Assembly (NCBI GenBank): GCA_026004775.1
Contig: BPJU01000004.1
Coordinates: forward strand, 306,154-370,153
Reading direction: 5' to 3'
Origin: Pirellulaceae bacterium
Lineage (GTDB): Bacteria; Planctomycetota; Planctomycetia; Pirellulales; Pirellulaceae
Length of the DNA: 64,000 nucleotides
Part shown: piece by piece, positions 53,801 through 62,025 of the stretch
Numbering within the stretch: position 1 is the stretch's first letter
Layout: each line of letters begins with the position of its first letter
Program-made: the position numbers and the translations under genes
The notes under the pieces: generated by a model
Told to the model about the DNA's origin: nothing
Seen by the model: the letters and a program-made list of their open reading frames with translations, nothing else
Databases searched by the model: none

Positions 53801-54790
53801 CCCGGCGAAGCCATCTATAACGACCAGAACGGTATGGTCGAAGGCAATCATCCGTTTCAGGTGGTATGGCTTTCCGATACGGAGAGGCGACGGTATTTGC
53901 GGGAAATCGCCGAAAAGGCGGGGGTGGAAGGTTGGGAACTCAAGGAAGCGGTGGTTTTCGAGGGGAATCGATCGCCGCAGGTAGAAGCTTGCCAACCGTT
54001 GCTGGCATCTCTGAAAGGCCGTGCCGAATCCCTTGCTTTCCCGACTGCTTGGCTGGGCGAGCCGATCGCGATTCGTCCGCCGGTCGAGATCGAGTTCCCA
54101 CCGGCGAGCGGCCAGAATTTGCTGGTGGTGGGGCAAGATCAGCAGGCTGTTCGGGAACTGTTGATGGCGTGCCTGCTGGGCCTGGCAGGCAGTTGCCGGC
54201 AGTTGGGCCGTGCGGCGTTTATCGACATCGCCTGCGGCTACTCTTCGTACGGAAACTGGAGCCGTCTGGTTGGTTCAAGCGAACGCGTACGCGTACATCG
54301 ATCCGGTGATGTGGCTGAGCTGTTGCAACAGTGGCATGAAGAGTGTCAGAGGCGGGGCGAAGGCCGCACGAGCCAGGAACCGTGGTTTTGCATTGTAGAT
54401 CCTTTGGGCGAATTGCCCGAGTTGCGCGGAGAAGAGCCCGATGCGATTTTTGGTCGGTTTTCGGCGGAAGACCGACCGCTTTCGCCGGGCGCGCGCTGGC
54501 GCCGACTGCTGTCGGAAGGACCGCATCGAGGGATGCACTTTCTGGTTGCCTGCGACGGTTACCACACCTTTTCGCGGTGGTGCGATCGAGCTGTGCTGCG
54601 CGATTTCGTGTGGCGCGTTCTTTTCCAGATGAACCCCACCGACTCCAGCCACTTCATCGATTCGCCTGCTGCCCACCAGCTTGGGCCCAATCGAGCGCTG
54701 ATTTACCGCGCCGATCGTGGCGAACTGGAGCGATTCCGGCCATTCGCAGGAATTCCCCCTTGGAATCAACTGCTCGGGCAGCCAGAATAA
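50876..54790 (+). CDS. Membrane FtsK/SpoIIIE-type ATPase of the type VII-like cassette (EssC/EccC-like)
   Basis: 1304 residues from GTG 50876 (ATG 50885 is a close alternative). Order of parts: coiled coil (about 25-215), two transmembrane helices (about 237-258 and 261-283), a second coiled coil (about 295-455), then three ATPase-like modules. Module 1 (about 500-745) has lost its P-loop (E-Y-D-E-Q-S-R-E-S). Module 2 (about 755-1010) is intact: Walker [10 protein letters not shown] at 783-791, Walker B I-L-V-I-V-D-E at 886-892, and H-V-V-L-G-S-Q-T-L. Module 3 (about 1075-1300) has a degenerate loop (V-G-Q-D-Q-Q-A-V). The layout matches EssC/EccC, which are also chains of FtsK-like domains that drive WXG100 export. 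No FHA domain is at the N-terminus, unlike EssC. Confidence 0.9.
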   Translation: MVSMVKRNMVESITLEDSNPAVAALAEDSVARWWEEVEQIKAVHQRTCFEWQQALASRGTRMLQADSEFHRHREKIEQEYGAELQNLTAGRERAEREARKAYEDRLREAEGRRGRSRQEAETCRQNRLRALEEDVRLRSEQLQERFAHQNRELAAAHAAWLQQWQERSARLETARNQMAAQVGRWSLNAETIDFRHTIAQQAQEISWQQFDAALAAAQSKFYRLQAHPLARFLAEGWAVLVGIAFGLASLYPAVAYFGPTSLWWLVVTVGSGFGGGWLSRWLILRWMAAYASKRLPEVRADLARARWQLDQLRDHAERKLANRQADLQRWLQGEQLRLESSRQTILQEIQQRYEQELQVAEQEYHALRDDAQRQLNARLEAIRLDYEPRQQSCREQLQQRLALMQTEHAQRLRQIEERFQAAKDEIRRRWQETWQAFVHRLEQAAGMARRYYRPWQELVGAGCPLPAEIGRIVPLGWMHLQWQIDPALGTQELPNVEYPLRLPVYLQLPVRGSLLVEYDEQSRESVMLLLQSVMLRWLVAMPPGKLRFTLIDPVALGQSFAPFMHLADYDERLIHHRIWTDADHIRRRLVELTEHVETVIQKYLRNEYHSIHDYNLQAGELAEPIQLVVVADFPQGFSDESARKLASLAISGPSCGVFLLMAIDRRARLPAGLRLADFAHSSLVLQAHGGQFLCQGAPAGCRLEVDAAPASEVMNQIVRRWGQAAVGADRVEVPFSRVVPDKQQRWSQSSRAGIEVPVGQSGAHRLQWLKLGSGTSQHVVVAGKTGSGKSTLFHAVIISAALRYSPAELEFYLIDFKKGVEFKDYADYQLPHARVIAIESEREFGVSVLKKLDDELERRGRLFREAGVQEIAAFRAAQPQQILPRILVIVDEFQEFFVKEDALAREAGLLLDRLVRQGRAFGIHVVLGSQTLSGAYSLARSTLGQIAVRIALQCSETDAHLVLSEDNTAARLLARPGEAIYNDQNGMVEGNHPFQVVWLSDTERRRYLREIAEKAGVEGWELKEAVVFEGNRSPQVEACQPLLASLKGRAESLAFPTAWLGEPIAIRPPVEIEFPPASGQNLLVVGQDQQAVRELLMACLLGLAGSCRQLGRAAFIDIACGYSSYGNWSRLVGSSERVRVHRSGDVAELLQQWHEECQRRGEGRTSQEPWFCIVDPLGELPELRGEEPDAIFGRFSAEDRPLSPGARWRRLLSEGPHRGMHFLVACDGYHTFSRWCDRAVLRDFVWRVLFQMNPTDSSHFIDSPAAHQLGPNRALIYRADRGELERFRPFAGIPPWNQLLGQPE

Positions 54791-54918
54791 TTCTTGCGCC
54801 GGCGCTTGGGCTTTCGGCCGCCAGCGTCTGGTTGACAGTGGCCGCCGAAGCGTATTGCGTACCGTCTAAAGCGCCGCGTCAGAATCACCGAACAGCCATT
54901 GGGAATAAGGAGCCGTTT

Positions 54919-55572
54919 ATGAAGAGCTTTGCGAGCAGACTGGCGATCGGCGGAGTGTCACTGGTGTGGCTGTGTGGACTGGGAATCGGAACGGTGGCCG
55001 CGCAGGAGGAACAGGAAGGATGGGTCACTCTGTTCGACGGCAAAACGCTCAATGGCTGGAAGGCCAGCGAAAACAAGGATAGTTGGAGCATAGAAGACGG
55101 AGCCATCGTTTGCCACGGGCCTCGCAGTCATCTCTTTTATGTTGGTGATGAGAAGCCGTTCAAGAACTTTCATTTTCGCTGTGAAGTGAAAACGACGCCG
55201 GGCAGTAATTCCGGTATCTATTTTCACACGCGATATCAGGAAACAGGCTGGCCCAAATATGGTTATGAAATCCAGGTGAATATCACCCACCGCGATCCTA
55301 AAAAGTCGGGCGGATTATACGGCGTCGTGGACGTTTCCGATCCACCTGCCAAGGACAATGAATGGTATACTCAGGAGATCATCGTTGAAGGTAGAAGAGT
55401 CATCAGTAAAATCAACGGCAAGGTCGTGGTAGATTACACGGAACCTGAGGGAAAGCAGCCGTTTTCGGCGGAATTCGAACGGCGTTTGGGCGAAGGAACT
55501 TTTGCGCTGCAAGCGCACGACCCGCAGAGCAAGGTGTACTTCCGTAATATCCAAGTCAAGCGGCTGCCTTGA
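54919..55572 (+). CDS. DUF1080 (3-keto-disaccharide hydrolase-like) protein, exported
   Basis: 217 residues from ATG 54919, with AAGGAG eight bases upstream. A signal peptide (about 1-29, cleavage near T-V-A-A-Q) is followed by one DUF1080 domain with [28 protein letters not shown] and Y-E-I-Q-V-N-I-T-H, ending in Y-F-R-N-I-Q-V-K. The motif set is complete for the family. It is the single-domain paralog of the double DUF1080 protein on the other side of the type VII-like cassette. Confidence 0.92.
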   Translation: MKSFASRLAIGGVSLVWLCGLGIGTVAAQEEQEGWVTLFDGKTLNGWKASENKDSWSIEDGAIVCHGPRSHLFYVGDEKPFKNFHFRCEVKTTPGSNSGIYFHTRYQETGWPKYGYEIQVNITHRDPKKSGGLYGVVDVSDPPAKDNEWYTQEIIVEGRRVISKINGKVVVDYTEPEGKQPFSAEFERRLGEGTFALQAHDPQSKVYFRNIQVKRLP

Positions 55573-55743
55573 AGATATGGCTTAATTGGGCGTGAGCGGA
55601 TCGGGTGGCAGAAGCTACCAGCCACGGAGGGTGGGCTTCCGCCATAATTCCGGGTCTAGCGCTTGGTTTGGGACCGGGCTGCGGATCTACGGCTGGTGTA
55701 CGCGCGGTAGGTGCGCCGGTGCCGATAAGAGGAGCCGAACATC

Positions 55744-57489
55744 ATGATCGCGGGCATGCAAGTAATGCGATCAATGGTGGCGTTTTTCATTCTTGTGGGG
55801 GCCGTATGTGGTCCCGCCGGCAAGTTGGGTGCCGAAGGAACCGCCGAGCCGAAGCGTCCCGTCGCAGCCGTTGCTCTTGACCGCTGGCTCTTCGTCGCCA
55901 ACCAGCGGACGGGAAGTATCTCGGTCGTCGACTGGCAGACCATGCGCCCCGTGCGGGAGCTGCCCGATATCGGCCTCACATTGGCCGATATCTGCGCCTC
56001 GGAAGACGGGTCGCTGATCGTTGCTGTCGACCGGGAGCAATCGCAACTGGTCTTGCTGGAGCGGGATCAGGACCGTTTAACCGTTATAGATCGGTTGGCG
56101 ACGCCGCCGGATCCGGTGCAACTGGTGTGGGATGGCCGGCCGGGGACGGCAGTACTGTTGTGCCGGTGGGCTCGGCTGGCGGTGGTCTACCACGTGGGTT
56201 CACGCGGATGGGAGCAGGGCCGGCGATGGCCACTACCATTTTCGCCCCGCGAAGCGGTGTTTCTGGATCACGAACGGCTGGTGGTCACCGATGCCTTCGG
56301 CGGCTCAGTGGCGCTATTGGATCTTGACCGGGGCGTGCAGCACGTCCACTCGTTAACGGGGCACAATTTGTGGGGACTTTCCCGGGCTCCGACGGGCGAT
56401 CGCGTGGTCCTCAATATGCAACGACTCAACAGTTTCCGGCCCACCAGTTACGAAGACATCTTCTGGGGTGGTGTGATGCAGAATGTGATGGTGGAGTTGC
56501 GCATCCGGGATTTGGAACAGCCCCCTGGGAGCGAGCCCATTCAAGAAACGGTCTATTTTCTCGGACGGCCCAGCGAAGGAGCCGGTGACCCAACGGATCT
56601 GTTAATCAGCGACGATGGGTGCACGGTCGTTGCCTTGGGCGGCGTACATCAGGTGGCGGCTCGCAGTACCCCTTTTGCCCCTTTCGAATATCGACAAGTA
56701 GGCAAGCGGCCGATAGCCCTCTGCCGTCCCCCAGGAAGCAACTCAGTATTCGTCGTGTGCCAGATGGATGATTCGATCCACGAGCTGGACCTGACCTCGC
56801 TGCAGGTGGTGCGCCGGCTTCGATTGACCGACCCCTTGCCGGATGATCCTGTCAGCGCAGGTGAGGCCCTTTTTTACGATGCCACATTGGCATTGGACGG
56901 TTGGTTCAGTTGCCATAGTTGTCACACGGAGGGACACACAAACGGCTTGCTCAATGACAACTTTGGCGACGATTCGCGAGGGGCTCCCAAACGGATTCCT
57001 TCGTTGCTGGGGACGGCCGCCACAGGCCCATGGGGCTGGAATGGCCGCATGGCATCTCTGGAAGAGCAGGTTCGGAAGTCGCTTACACGAACCATGCAGG
57101 GTGGGGAGCCCGACGCCTCAGTTGTCGAGGCCATTGTGGCTTATCTGAACACTCTTGCCCCGGTACCTGGCAGCCGAAGGGGTATCCAGCTAGACGAGGC
57201 GCAGTTGGAACGCGGCAGAACAATCTTTTGGCAACGTGGTTGCGGCGACTGTCACCAGCCACCTGAATATACCAGTCCGGCCACGTATGACGTCGGTATC
57301 CACGACCAGGTCGGCAATACACATTTCAATCCACCTTCGCTTCGCGGCGTGGGTTTGCGATCGGCTCTGTTTCATGACAATCGAGCAGCCACTCTGCGGG
57401 ACGTCTTCGTGAAATTCGGGCATCCTGATAACCACTCCTGGTCCGAACGCGACGTGGAGGACTTGTTAGTATTTTTGAGTTCTCTGTAA
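55744..57489 (+). CDS. Beta-propeller / di-haem cytochrome c peroxidase-like protein, exported (paralog)
   Basis: 581 residues with GAGGAG upstream of ATG 55744. A signal peptide (about 8-30) precedes the YVTN-type propeller (about 35-365) and a cytochrome domain with two haem sites: S-C-H-S-C-H near residue 393 and C-G-D-C-H near 503. It shares with 24882-26687 the whole order of motifs, for example Y-E-D-I-F-W-G-G-V-type segment versus V-F-W-G-N-V, the L-A-L-D-G-W-F-S-C-H-S-C-H-T-E-G-H block and the C-terminal F-N-P-P-S-L-x-G-V. The two are clear paralogs. Periplasmic electron transfer or peroxidase function is likely; substrate unknown. Confidence 0.92.
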   Translation: MIAGMQVMRSMVAFFILVGAVCGPAGKLGAEGTAEPKRPVAAVALDRWLFVANQRTGSISVVDWQTMRPVRELPDIGLTLADICASEDGSLIVAVDREQSQLVLLERDQDRLTVIDRLATPPDPVQLVWDGRPGTAVLLCRWARLAVVYHVGSRGWEQGRRWPLPFSPREAVFLDHERLVVTDAFGGSVALLDLDRGVQHVHSLTGHNLWGLSRAPTGDRVVLNMQRLNSFRPTSYEDIFWGGVMQNVMVELRIRDLEQPPGSEPIQETVYFLGRPSEGAGDPTDLLISDDGCTVVALGGVHQVAARSTPFAPFEYRQVGKRPIALCRPPGSNSVFVVCQMDDSIHELDLTSLQVVRRLRLTDPLPDDPVSAGEALFYDATLALDGWFSCHSCHTEGHTNGLLNDNFGDDSRGAPKRIPSLLGTAATGPWGWNGRMASLEEQVRKSLTRTMQGGEPDASVVEAIVAYLNTLAPVPGSRRGIQLDEAQLERGRTIFWQRGCGDCHQPPEYTSPATYDVGIHDQVGNTHFNPPSLRGVGLRSALFHDNRAATLRDVFVKFGHPDNHSWSERDVEDLLVFLSSL

Positions 57490-57611
57490 CCAGGGTGAGG
57501 TTTCGATCCTTCGATCAAGAGTGGAATGGCTCGACTAGTCGCCGTAGTGGCGACGTGTGACGTTGCTTTCCAAAGTCAGATGGTGAACCAGCAGCGTGTG
57601 GAGGCGTGGCG

Positions 57612-57962
57612 ATGAGCAGCGAACCGACCAGCCCGGCACAACCCCGCCGACCTCGGTTGGTGATCGAGTATTGCACTCAGTGTCGGTGGTTGCTGCGCGC
57701 CGCGTGGATGGCCCAAGAACTGCTTACCACCTTCGGCCAGGTGCTGGGCGAGGTGGCTTTGGTACCCGGCTCCGGAGGTGTATTCCGCATCTATTTGGAC
57801 GACGAACGAATCTGGTGCCGCTCCGAACAAGGAGGTTTTCCGGACTTGAAAGTACTAAAACAACTGGTCCGTGACCGGGTGGCACCCGGGATGGATCTGG
57901 GACACAGTGACCGGCCAACGAGCCAGGCACCGCAAACGAGCGATTCGGTTAGCTTGAGTTGA
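57612..57962 (+). CDS. Rdx/SelW-SelT family thioredoxin-like protein
   Basis: 116 residues from ATG 57612 (GGAGG seven bases upstream); GTG 57606 is in frame. The redox motif C-x-x-C is in E-Y-C-T-Q-C-R-W near residue 21. W-M-A-Q-E-L-L-T-T-F, G-S-G-G-V-F-R-I-Y, G-F-P-D-L-K-V-L-K-Q-L-V-R-D and L-G-H-S-D are the family's conserved segments. The SelW-like members have Cys in place of selenocysteine. Expected role: thiol redox regulation in the cytoplasm. It is 12 bases ahead of the esterase gene and probably cotranscribed. Confidence 0.93.
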   Translation: MSSEPTSPAQPRRPRLVIEYCTQCRWLLRAAWMAQELLTTFGQVLGEVALVPGSGGVFRIYLDDERIWCRSEQGGFPDLKVLKQLVRDRVAPGMDLGHSDRPTSQAPQTSDSVSLS

Positions 57963-57974
57963 TCGAGGCGTCAG

Positions 57975-58730
57975 ATGATACCAGAACGAGCGGCGAAGCG
58001 CGAGCTGTTGGGAGGGTTGGAATGTGCCGTCTATGCGGCGCAGCGGGAAACCCGGTTGATTGTAGTCCTGTGCCACGGTTTCGGAGCGCCGGGCACCGAC
58101 CTGGTTCCGCTCAGTTGGGAACTCACTTCACAGCGTCCCATACTGGCTGAATATGTCGAGTGGGTGTTTCCGGCCGCGCCGATACGGTTGGAACAAACAG
58201 GCGGATTCGACGGACGAGCCTGGTGGCCGTTGGATGTGATGGCTTTGATGACCGCTGTAGCGGCAGGCGATCTGGACGTGTTGCGCCGGGCAAGACCTGA
58301 AGGACTTGCCCGGGCTCGCACCATGCTCGAGGCGTTGCTGGACGAAGTCGGCCGACGTTCCGGACTGGGAGCCGACCGGATGGTGCTGGGAGGGTTTTCT
58401 CAAGGCGCGATGTTGGCGACCGATCTGGCGTTGCGGATGGAGCACGGACCGGCTTTGCTGGCCATCTTCTCGGGCACACTCATCTGCGAAAATGAATGGC
58501 GGCAGTTGGCTCGCCACAAGCGGTCGCTTCGAGTGCTTCAATCGCATGGCCGCTACGATACCGTTCTTCCTTTCGAATTGGCCAAGTCGTTACGCGACCT
58601 TTTGGCGGAGGCGGGTATCACCGTGGAGTTCATTGACTTTCCGGGCGATCACACCATAGCAGGCCAAGTGGTTGATCGCTTCGGGCAATTGCTGGAAGAG
58701 TTCGTGGGTGATCACTTGGATAAAGGATAA
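57975..58730 (+). CDS. Alpha/beta hydrolase, carboxylesterase/phospholipase (Abhydrolase_2)
   Basis: 251 residues. The nucleophile elbow is G-G-F-S-Q-G-A with Ser142; the acid and His residues follow in H-G-R-Y-D-T-V-L-P and D-H-T-I-A. Other segments, C-H-G-F-G-A-P-G-T-D-L-V near residue 35 and G-A-D-R-M-V-L-G-G-F, match the short-chain carboxylesterase/lysophospholipase group. No signal peptide, so cytoplasmic. It follows the Rdx gene closely, which is a common pair type in planctomycetes by my recollection. The substrate is an ester of unknown type. Confidence 0.9.
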   Translation: MIPERAAKRELLGGLECAVYAAQRETRLIVVLCHGFGAPGTDLVPLSWELTSQRPILAEYVEWVFPAAPIRLEQTGGFDGRAWWPLDVMALMTAVAAGDLDVLRRARPEGLARARTMLEALLDEVGRRSGLGADRMVLGGFSQGAMLATDLALRMEHGPALLAIFSGTLICENEWRQLARHKRSLRVLQSHGRYDTVLPFELAKSLRDLLAEAGITVEFIDFPGDHTIAGQVVDRFGQLLEEFVGDHLDKG

Positions 58731-58737
58731 AACGGAC

Positions 58738-59202
58738 GTAACCGTTCACGGTCAAGAAATGAACGGATACGCACTTACCCGCCACGTGGCTGTGCGCAAC
58801 ACTGGGGAATCGACCGTACGGTTCCTCTCACCCAGGCCGTTGGCCTGGGCTAAACAAAAGGCGGCCTTTCAGGCCGCTGGTTGCCAGCTTCGATAACGAA
58901 CGACAACGGCATAGTACGTCGTAGTTGTACTGTTTAACTGCACCGACCGCAGCACCGGTGCATGCGGTACAGTAGAAAGGTCCCGGCATGAGGTAGTGAT
59001 CGCAGACGCGGCACGGACAATCTTGGTAACGGACGAAAAGATAATTCTGGCAAGAAGAAAATCTATATTTACGGCACATTCGTCTGTCTACCGGGGTATT
59101 TCGGGACTTGAGCAACAAGGTAGGGGGCGGCCATAGCGAGTTGGTGGGGGTTCAAGACGGTCCCTGGTAACGGTTGCTGGCTAACCACCCGGGAACGGTT
59201 AC
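58738..59202 (+). mobile_element. MITE-like element, copy B (465 bp)
   Basis: Starts GTAACCGTTCACGGT at 58738 and ends with its inverted form (GGGAACGGTTAC at 59191-59202), terminal inverted repeats of about 12-15 bases with mismatches. The left end can also fold on itself, since GTAACCGTTCA is matched by TGAACGGATAC 22 bases later. Interior hairpins at 58831-58849 and 58861-58877 are shared with copy A. No coding frame. No target-site duplication is visible at these ends, so it is either older or its true ends differ slightly. Confidence 0.7.
58831..58877 (+). repeat. Pair of GC hairpins conserved in the repeat element
   Basis: CCCAGGCC-GTT-GGCCTGGG (58831-58849) and GCGGCCT-TTC-AGGCCGC (58861-58877), separated by CTAAACAAAAG. 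Copies A and C keep the first hairpin region and the CTAAACAA link; copy A also keeps the second exactly. The conservation of paired arms suggests the structure, in DNA or RNA, matters to the element. Confidence 0.65.
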
Positions 59203-59293
59203 CTGCGGCGGTACACCCAGCGTTTTAAAACCTCGCCTGCACCGGGCTCGTTAGGACGAACATTTCTGAGCCCGTGTGAAGCAGTCTATTCTC

Positions 59294-59962
59294 CTAGTGG
59301 AACCGGTCCAGTTCATCGAGAAGTGCGTCCAGGTTTGAGTCGTCTGGATCACTGGCAGGAGGCTCCGAATTGATGGAAGGGTCTATTGGTTGCGTGGGTG
59401 GAGGCGCGGCCGGCGGTGGTTGTTTGCCGCCGGCGTGCCGCAGCGCATGGGGCTCCACGGCCGAAGTAATGCCTGCGCGTGGAGGTTCTACCGGCACCGG
59501 TTGCGGCGACATGTTATTTCCACGCAGGCTTCCCAAAAGAGAATCCACCGACACAGTTTTCACTTGCAGATCATCGCGCAAATGACGCACCAAGTGCACC
59601 ACCTTTTCGATATCGGTGCAGGCATTCAGGTCGACAAAATAGACAGGACGTCCCGAGGTCGGATGGGTGGCCTGTTCGGTATCGAGCTCGTGCCGGGCGC
59701 GCCGTCCTTCTACACCGCACCGCTCCAATTCGGCATGAGCTTTTGCCGGCGGCAGCCAACTGATGAGCACCATCGGCCCGGAAATCCCTTGCAGGCACAG
59801 TAGCCCGGTGTCACTGGACTGCAACTGTTCCAGATGAGGGATTACTGTCAGGTCCAAATGTGATTCCATCAACAGTTGCGGTACCAGCTCTTCTTCGAAG
59901 GCTCGCTGTTTCGACCCGGCATGAGGTGTTTGTGAAAGAACAACAGTCAATCGCTGTGCCAT
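59294..59962 (-). CDS. Hypothetical soluble protein with Pro-rich linker
   Basis: 222 residues. The first 135 residues look folded (Q-R-L-T-V-V-L-S-Q-T-P-H-A-G-S at the start, T-V-I-P-H-L-E-Q-L, M-V-L-I-S-W-L-P-P-A-K-A, and Y-F-V-D-L-N-A-C), of alpha/beta type. Then comes a Pro/Ala-rich linker (about 155-195) and an acidic end (D-D-S-N-L-D-A-L-L-D-E-L-D-R-F-H). No transmembrane segment, signal peptide or catalytic motif recognised. It is next to a repeat element on one side and to the PmoA-like gene on the other. Function unknown. Confidence 0.7.
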   Translation of the reverse strand: MAQRLTVVLSQTPHAGSKQRAFEEELVPQLLMESHLDLTVIPHLEQLQSSDTGLLCLQGISGPMVLISWLPPAKAHAELERCGVEGRRARHELDTEQATHPTSGRPVYFVDLNACTDIEKVVHLVRHLRDDLQVKTVSVDSLLGSLRGNNMSPQPVPVEPPRAGITSAVEPHALRHAGGKQPPPAAPPPTQPIDPSINSEPPASDPDDSNLDALLDELDRFH

Positions 59963-60046
59963 AGTGGAACATCCATATGATTACGCAATACCGCGCCACG
60001 TGATAACAGGTATGGCTATAATCTCCACTTGCTCGCCAGTGCGTAC

Positions 60047-61078
60047 CTAACCAGCGGCGTCACGGACTATTTCCCAAGTACGGTGCGGAGTGGGCGGGCG
60101 GTGTAGTTTCCAAGGTGGCAAATCGGCGAACCATTTTGCCAGGTGATTTGCCTGGTCGGGATTGCACGGTCCTGCGTGGGCCCACAACAAGTAGCGAAGG
60201 CGCAGCGGTTGTTGGTTCCCACAGGTGAGCGGGCCTTTCAGGCACACAGCGGCTCCCATCCAGCCATCATCCCGTACATGCCAACTGTTAGGGTATCTGG
60301 GATTGGACGGATGGTCAAAGTAGCAGATTCCTTCTTCGTGAAAAGACGACTGGTCTGGTGGAGCCGGGCCACTGTAGTCCATCCAGCGGGCGGTCTGGCC
60401 AAAGATTTCCTTTTCTCCCTGCCGTCCTTCCGAATCGCGAAGACGTCCATGGCCGAAGAAGGCGGAAAGGTGGCTTGCAACGCGCACGGCAAGGAACCCG
60501 AAATTGGTCTGTCCGAACTCGAATTGTTCGGCTTCCGGCCGGAATTCGCTATCGAGTTCCACCAGCGTTTCTCCGGGCTGGGGACCTGGATGCACGGCGA
60601 CGATCAGTCGCTGTTTCAGCAGCGGCTGGGGGTCATGGCCGTCGTACCAGGCCAGATCGGCGGCCATGGCGGCATGCTCGCCATCTTGGTAGGCCAGCCA
60701 GCCAAGCTGGCGGATGTGGGCCGGCGTGGTGTCGCTCCAAAAGTCGATCCCCATCGCCCGATGATGCGCAAACCAGATGCTGCGATGATGGTCGTGGTTG
60801 GGAGCACCCGGATGGCCCATACGCGTAAGCGGCTGGCCGGAAGGACCTCGGAGCGGGTAAAAGAACGGCCTCGGATAGTGCCGGCCGAAGTGCCAGCGGA
60901 GGCGTTCCTGGCCATCTACTTCGAAGGCCACCTGGTAATCCGGTAGTGGCACGACGCGGCAGCGAGGCCACGACCAATCCGGCGTGTTCACGGCAGGTTG
61001 CTCCACTGGGTGGTAGGGCGGGCCATCGTTTAGTATGGTCAAAAACGGGTGCCACCAAGCCGCACACTGCGTCCACAC
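60047..61078 (-). CDS. PmoA/DUF6807-family protein
   Basis: About 343 residues from GTG 61078. The frame extends to 61207, but that would overlap the divergent HpcH gene; no start has a convincing ribosome site, so the 5-prime end is uncertain. The family core is clear: R-P-F-F-Y-P-L, M-G-H-P-G-A-P-N-H-D-H-H-R-S-I-W-F-A-H-H near the middle and G-I-D-F-W-S. This family was named methane oxygenase PmoA but is not a subunit of particulate methane monooxygenase; it is a carbohydrate-related jelly-roll protein of unknown activity. The His-rich motif may bind a metal. It is divergent from, and likely coregulated with, the aldolase and dehydrogenase. Confidence 0.82.
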   Translation of the reverse strand: MWTQCAAWWHPFLTILNDGPPYHPVEQPAVNTPDWSWPRCRVVPLPDYQVAFEVDGQERLRWHFGRHYPRPFFYPLRGPSGQPLTRMGHPGAPNHDHHRSIWFAHHRAMGIDFWSDTTPAHIRQLGWLAYQDGEHAAMAADLAWYDGHDPQPLLKQRLIVAVHPGPQPGETLVELDSEFRPEAEQFEFGQTNFGFLAVRVASHLSAFFGHGRLRDSEGRQGEKEIFGQTARWMDYSGPAPPDQSSFHEEGICYFDHPSNPRYPNSWHVRDDGWMGAAVCLKGPLTCGNQQPLRLRYLLWAHAGPCNPDQANHLAKWFADLPPWKLHRPPTPHRTWEIVRDAAG

Positions 61079-61165
61079 GTGACGCGGGCGGGCGACCTGC
61101 GGTAGTTTATCGTCCAGGGATAACCGATCAGGAACAACCAGGCAACCAGGGGCGGGGAGAAGGCG

Positions 61166-61942
61166 ATGGGACTCAGGCAGCGCTTGGCTGAAGGGAAAAC
61201 TTGCCACGTTTTCTCGCTCAGCCGCATTTTACATCCGGTGGTGGTGGAAATATTCGGCCAGTCCGGGCTGTACGACGGGTTTTGGTTGGACCAGGAACAC
61301 GCGTCGTGTTCCACCGAACAGATGGCCGTGTTGGCTATTGCGGCTCGAGCCAACGGCCTGGAGATGTTCGTGCGGATGGCACCGACCGGTTACAGCGTCG
61401 TAACCCAAGCTTTGGAGGCTGGGGCCTGCGGCGTGATGGCGGCGCAGGTGCGTTCGGCCGAAGAGGCGCAGCGTTTCGGGCAGTGGGCACGCTTTGCTCC
61501 GCTGGGCACACGGGGTTTGAACGGCAACGGCCGCGATGCCGACTATACCTTTTTACCGCTGCCGGAATTTGTCGAGCGTGCCAACCGGCAGGCGTGGGTA
61601 GGTATTCAAATTGAAACGCTCGAAGCCTTGGAGCAAGTCGATGCGATTGCCGCGCTGGAGGCTGTCGATTTTTTGTTTGTGGGCCCGTCTGATCTCTCCT
61701 TGGCACTAGGGATGGTGGGCCAGTTCAACGAACCGCGGTTCCGGGAGGCGGTAGGCCGCATTGCGGCGGCTGCCTTGCGCCACGGCAAACCGTGGGGATG
61801 TGTCGCACCGAACGCCGATTTTGCCCAATTCGCGCGCGATCAAGGCTGCCGGCTGCTTACGATCGGTAACGAAGTCCTCGCCTTGCGGCACGGCGCCCAG
61901 CGGCTCTACGATACACTCTGCCGGCAATCGCTCCCCACGTAG
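61166..61942 (+). CDS. HpcH/HpaI family aldolase
   Basis: 258 residues. Members cleave 2-keto-3-deoxy sugar acids or 4-hydroxy-2-oxo acids with a divalent metal. Visible marks: W-L-D-Q-E-H-A near residue 40, R-M-A-P-T-G-Y, A-G-A-C-G-V-M-A-A-Q-V-R (metal-side loop), Q-I-E-T-L-E-A-L-E near residue 150 with the metal Glu, and D-F-L-F-V-G-P-S-D-L-S with the Asp. GGAGAAGG upstream of ATG 61166. It is followed after 83 bases by a dehydrogenase and is divergent from the PmoA-like gene. The set looks like a small sugar-acid catabolic unit. Confidence 0.93.
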   Translation: MGLRQRLAEGKTCHVFSLSRILHPVVVEIFGQSGLYDGFWLDQEHASCSTEQMAVLAIAARANGLEMFVRMAPTGYSVVTQALEAGACGVMAAQVRSAEEAQRFGQWARFAPLGTRGLNGNGRDADYTFLPLPEFVERANRQAWVGIQIETLEALEQVDAIAALEAVDFLFVGPSDLSLALGMVGQFNEPRFREAVGRIAAAALRHGKPWGCVAPNADFAQFARDQGCRLLTIGNEVLALRHGAQRLYDTLCRQSLPT

Positions 61943-62025
61943 CTGGGCGACTCGGCAGTGGCGGGCCGCTGCTGCCGTGCCCGCGACGCTGGCCAAAGCG
62001 ACTCCGCAACATAAGGTTCACCAAC

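Larger units (their letters stand above)
58731..59293. other. Intergenic region occupied by a repeat element
   Basis: 563 bases between the esterase and the 222-residue hypothetical gene, mostly copy B of the MITE-like element (58738-59202). The remaining 91 bases on the right are unremarkable. Confidence 0.6.

Noticed and set aside
54343..54918. Extension of the DUF1080 frame upstream into the FtsK gene
   Set aside because: It overlaps the FtsK coding sequence in another frame; the signal peptide and AAGGAG place the start at 54919.
60047..61207. PmoA-like gene as a real particulate methane monooxygenase subunit
   Set aside because: The H-H-R-S-I-W-F motif belongs to the DUF6807 family; there are no membrane helices or pmoB/pmoC genes.
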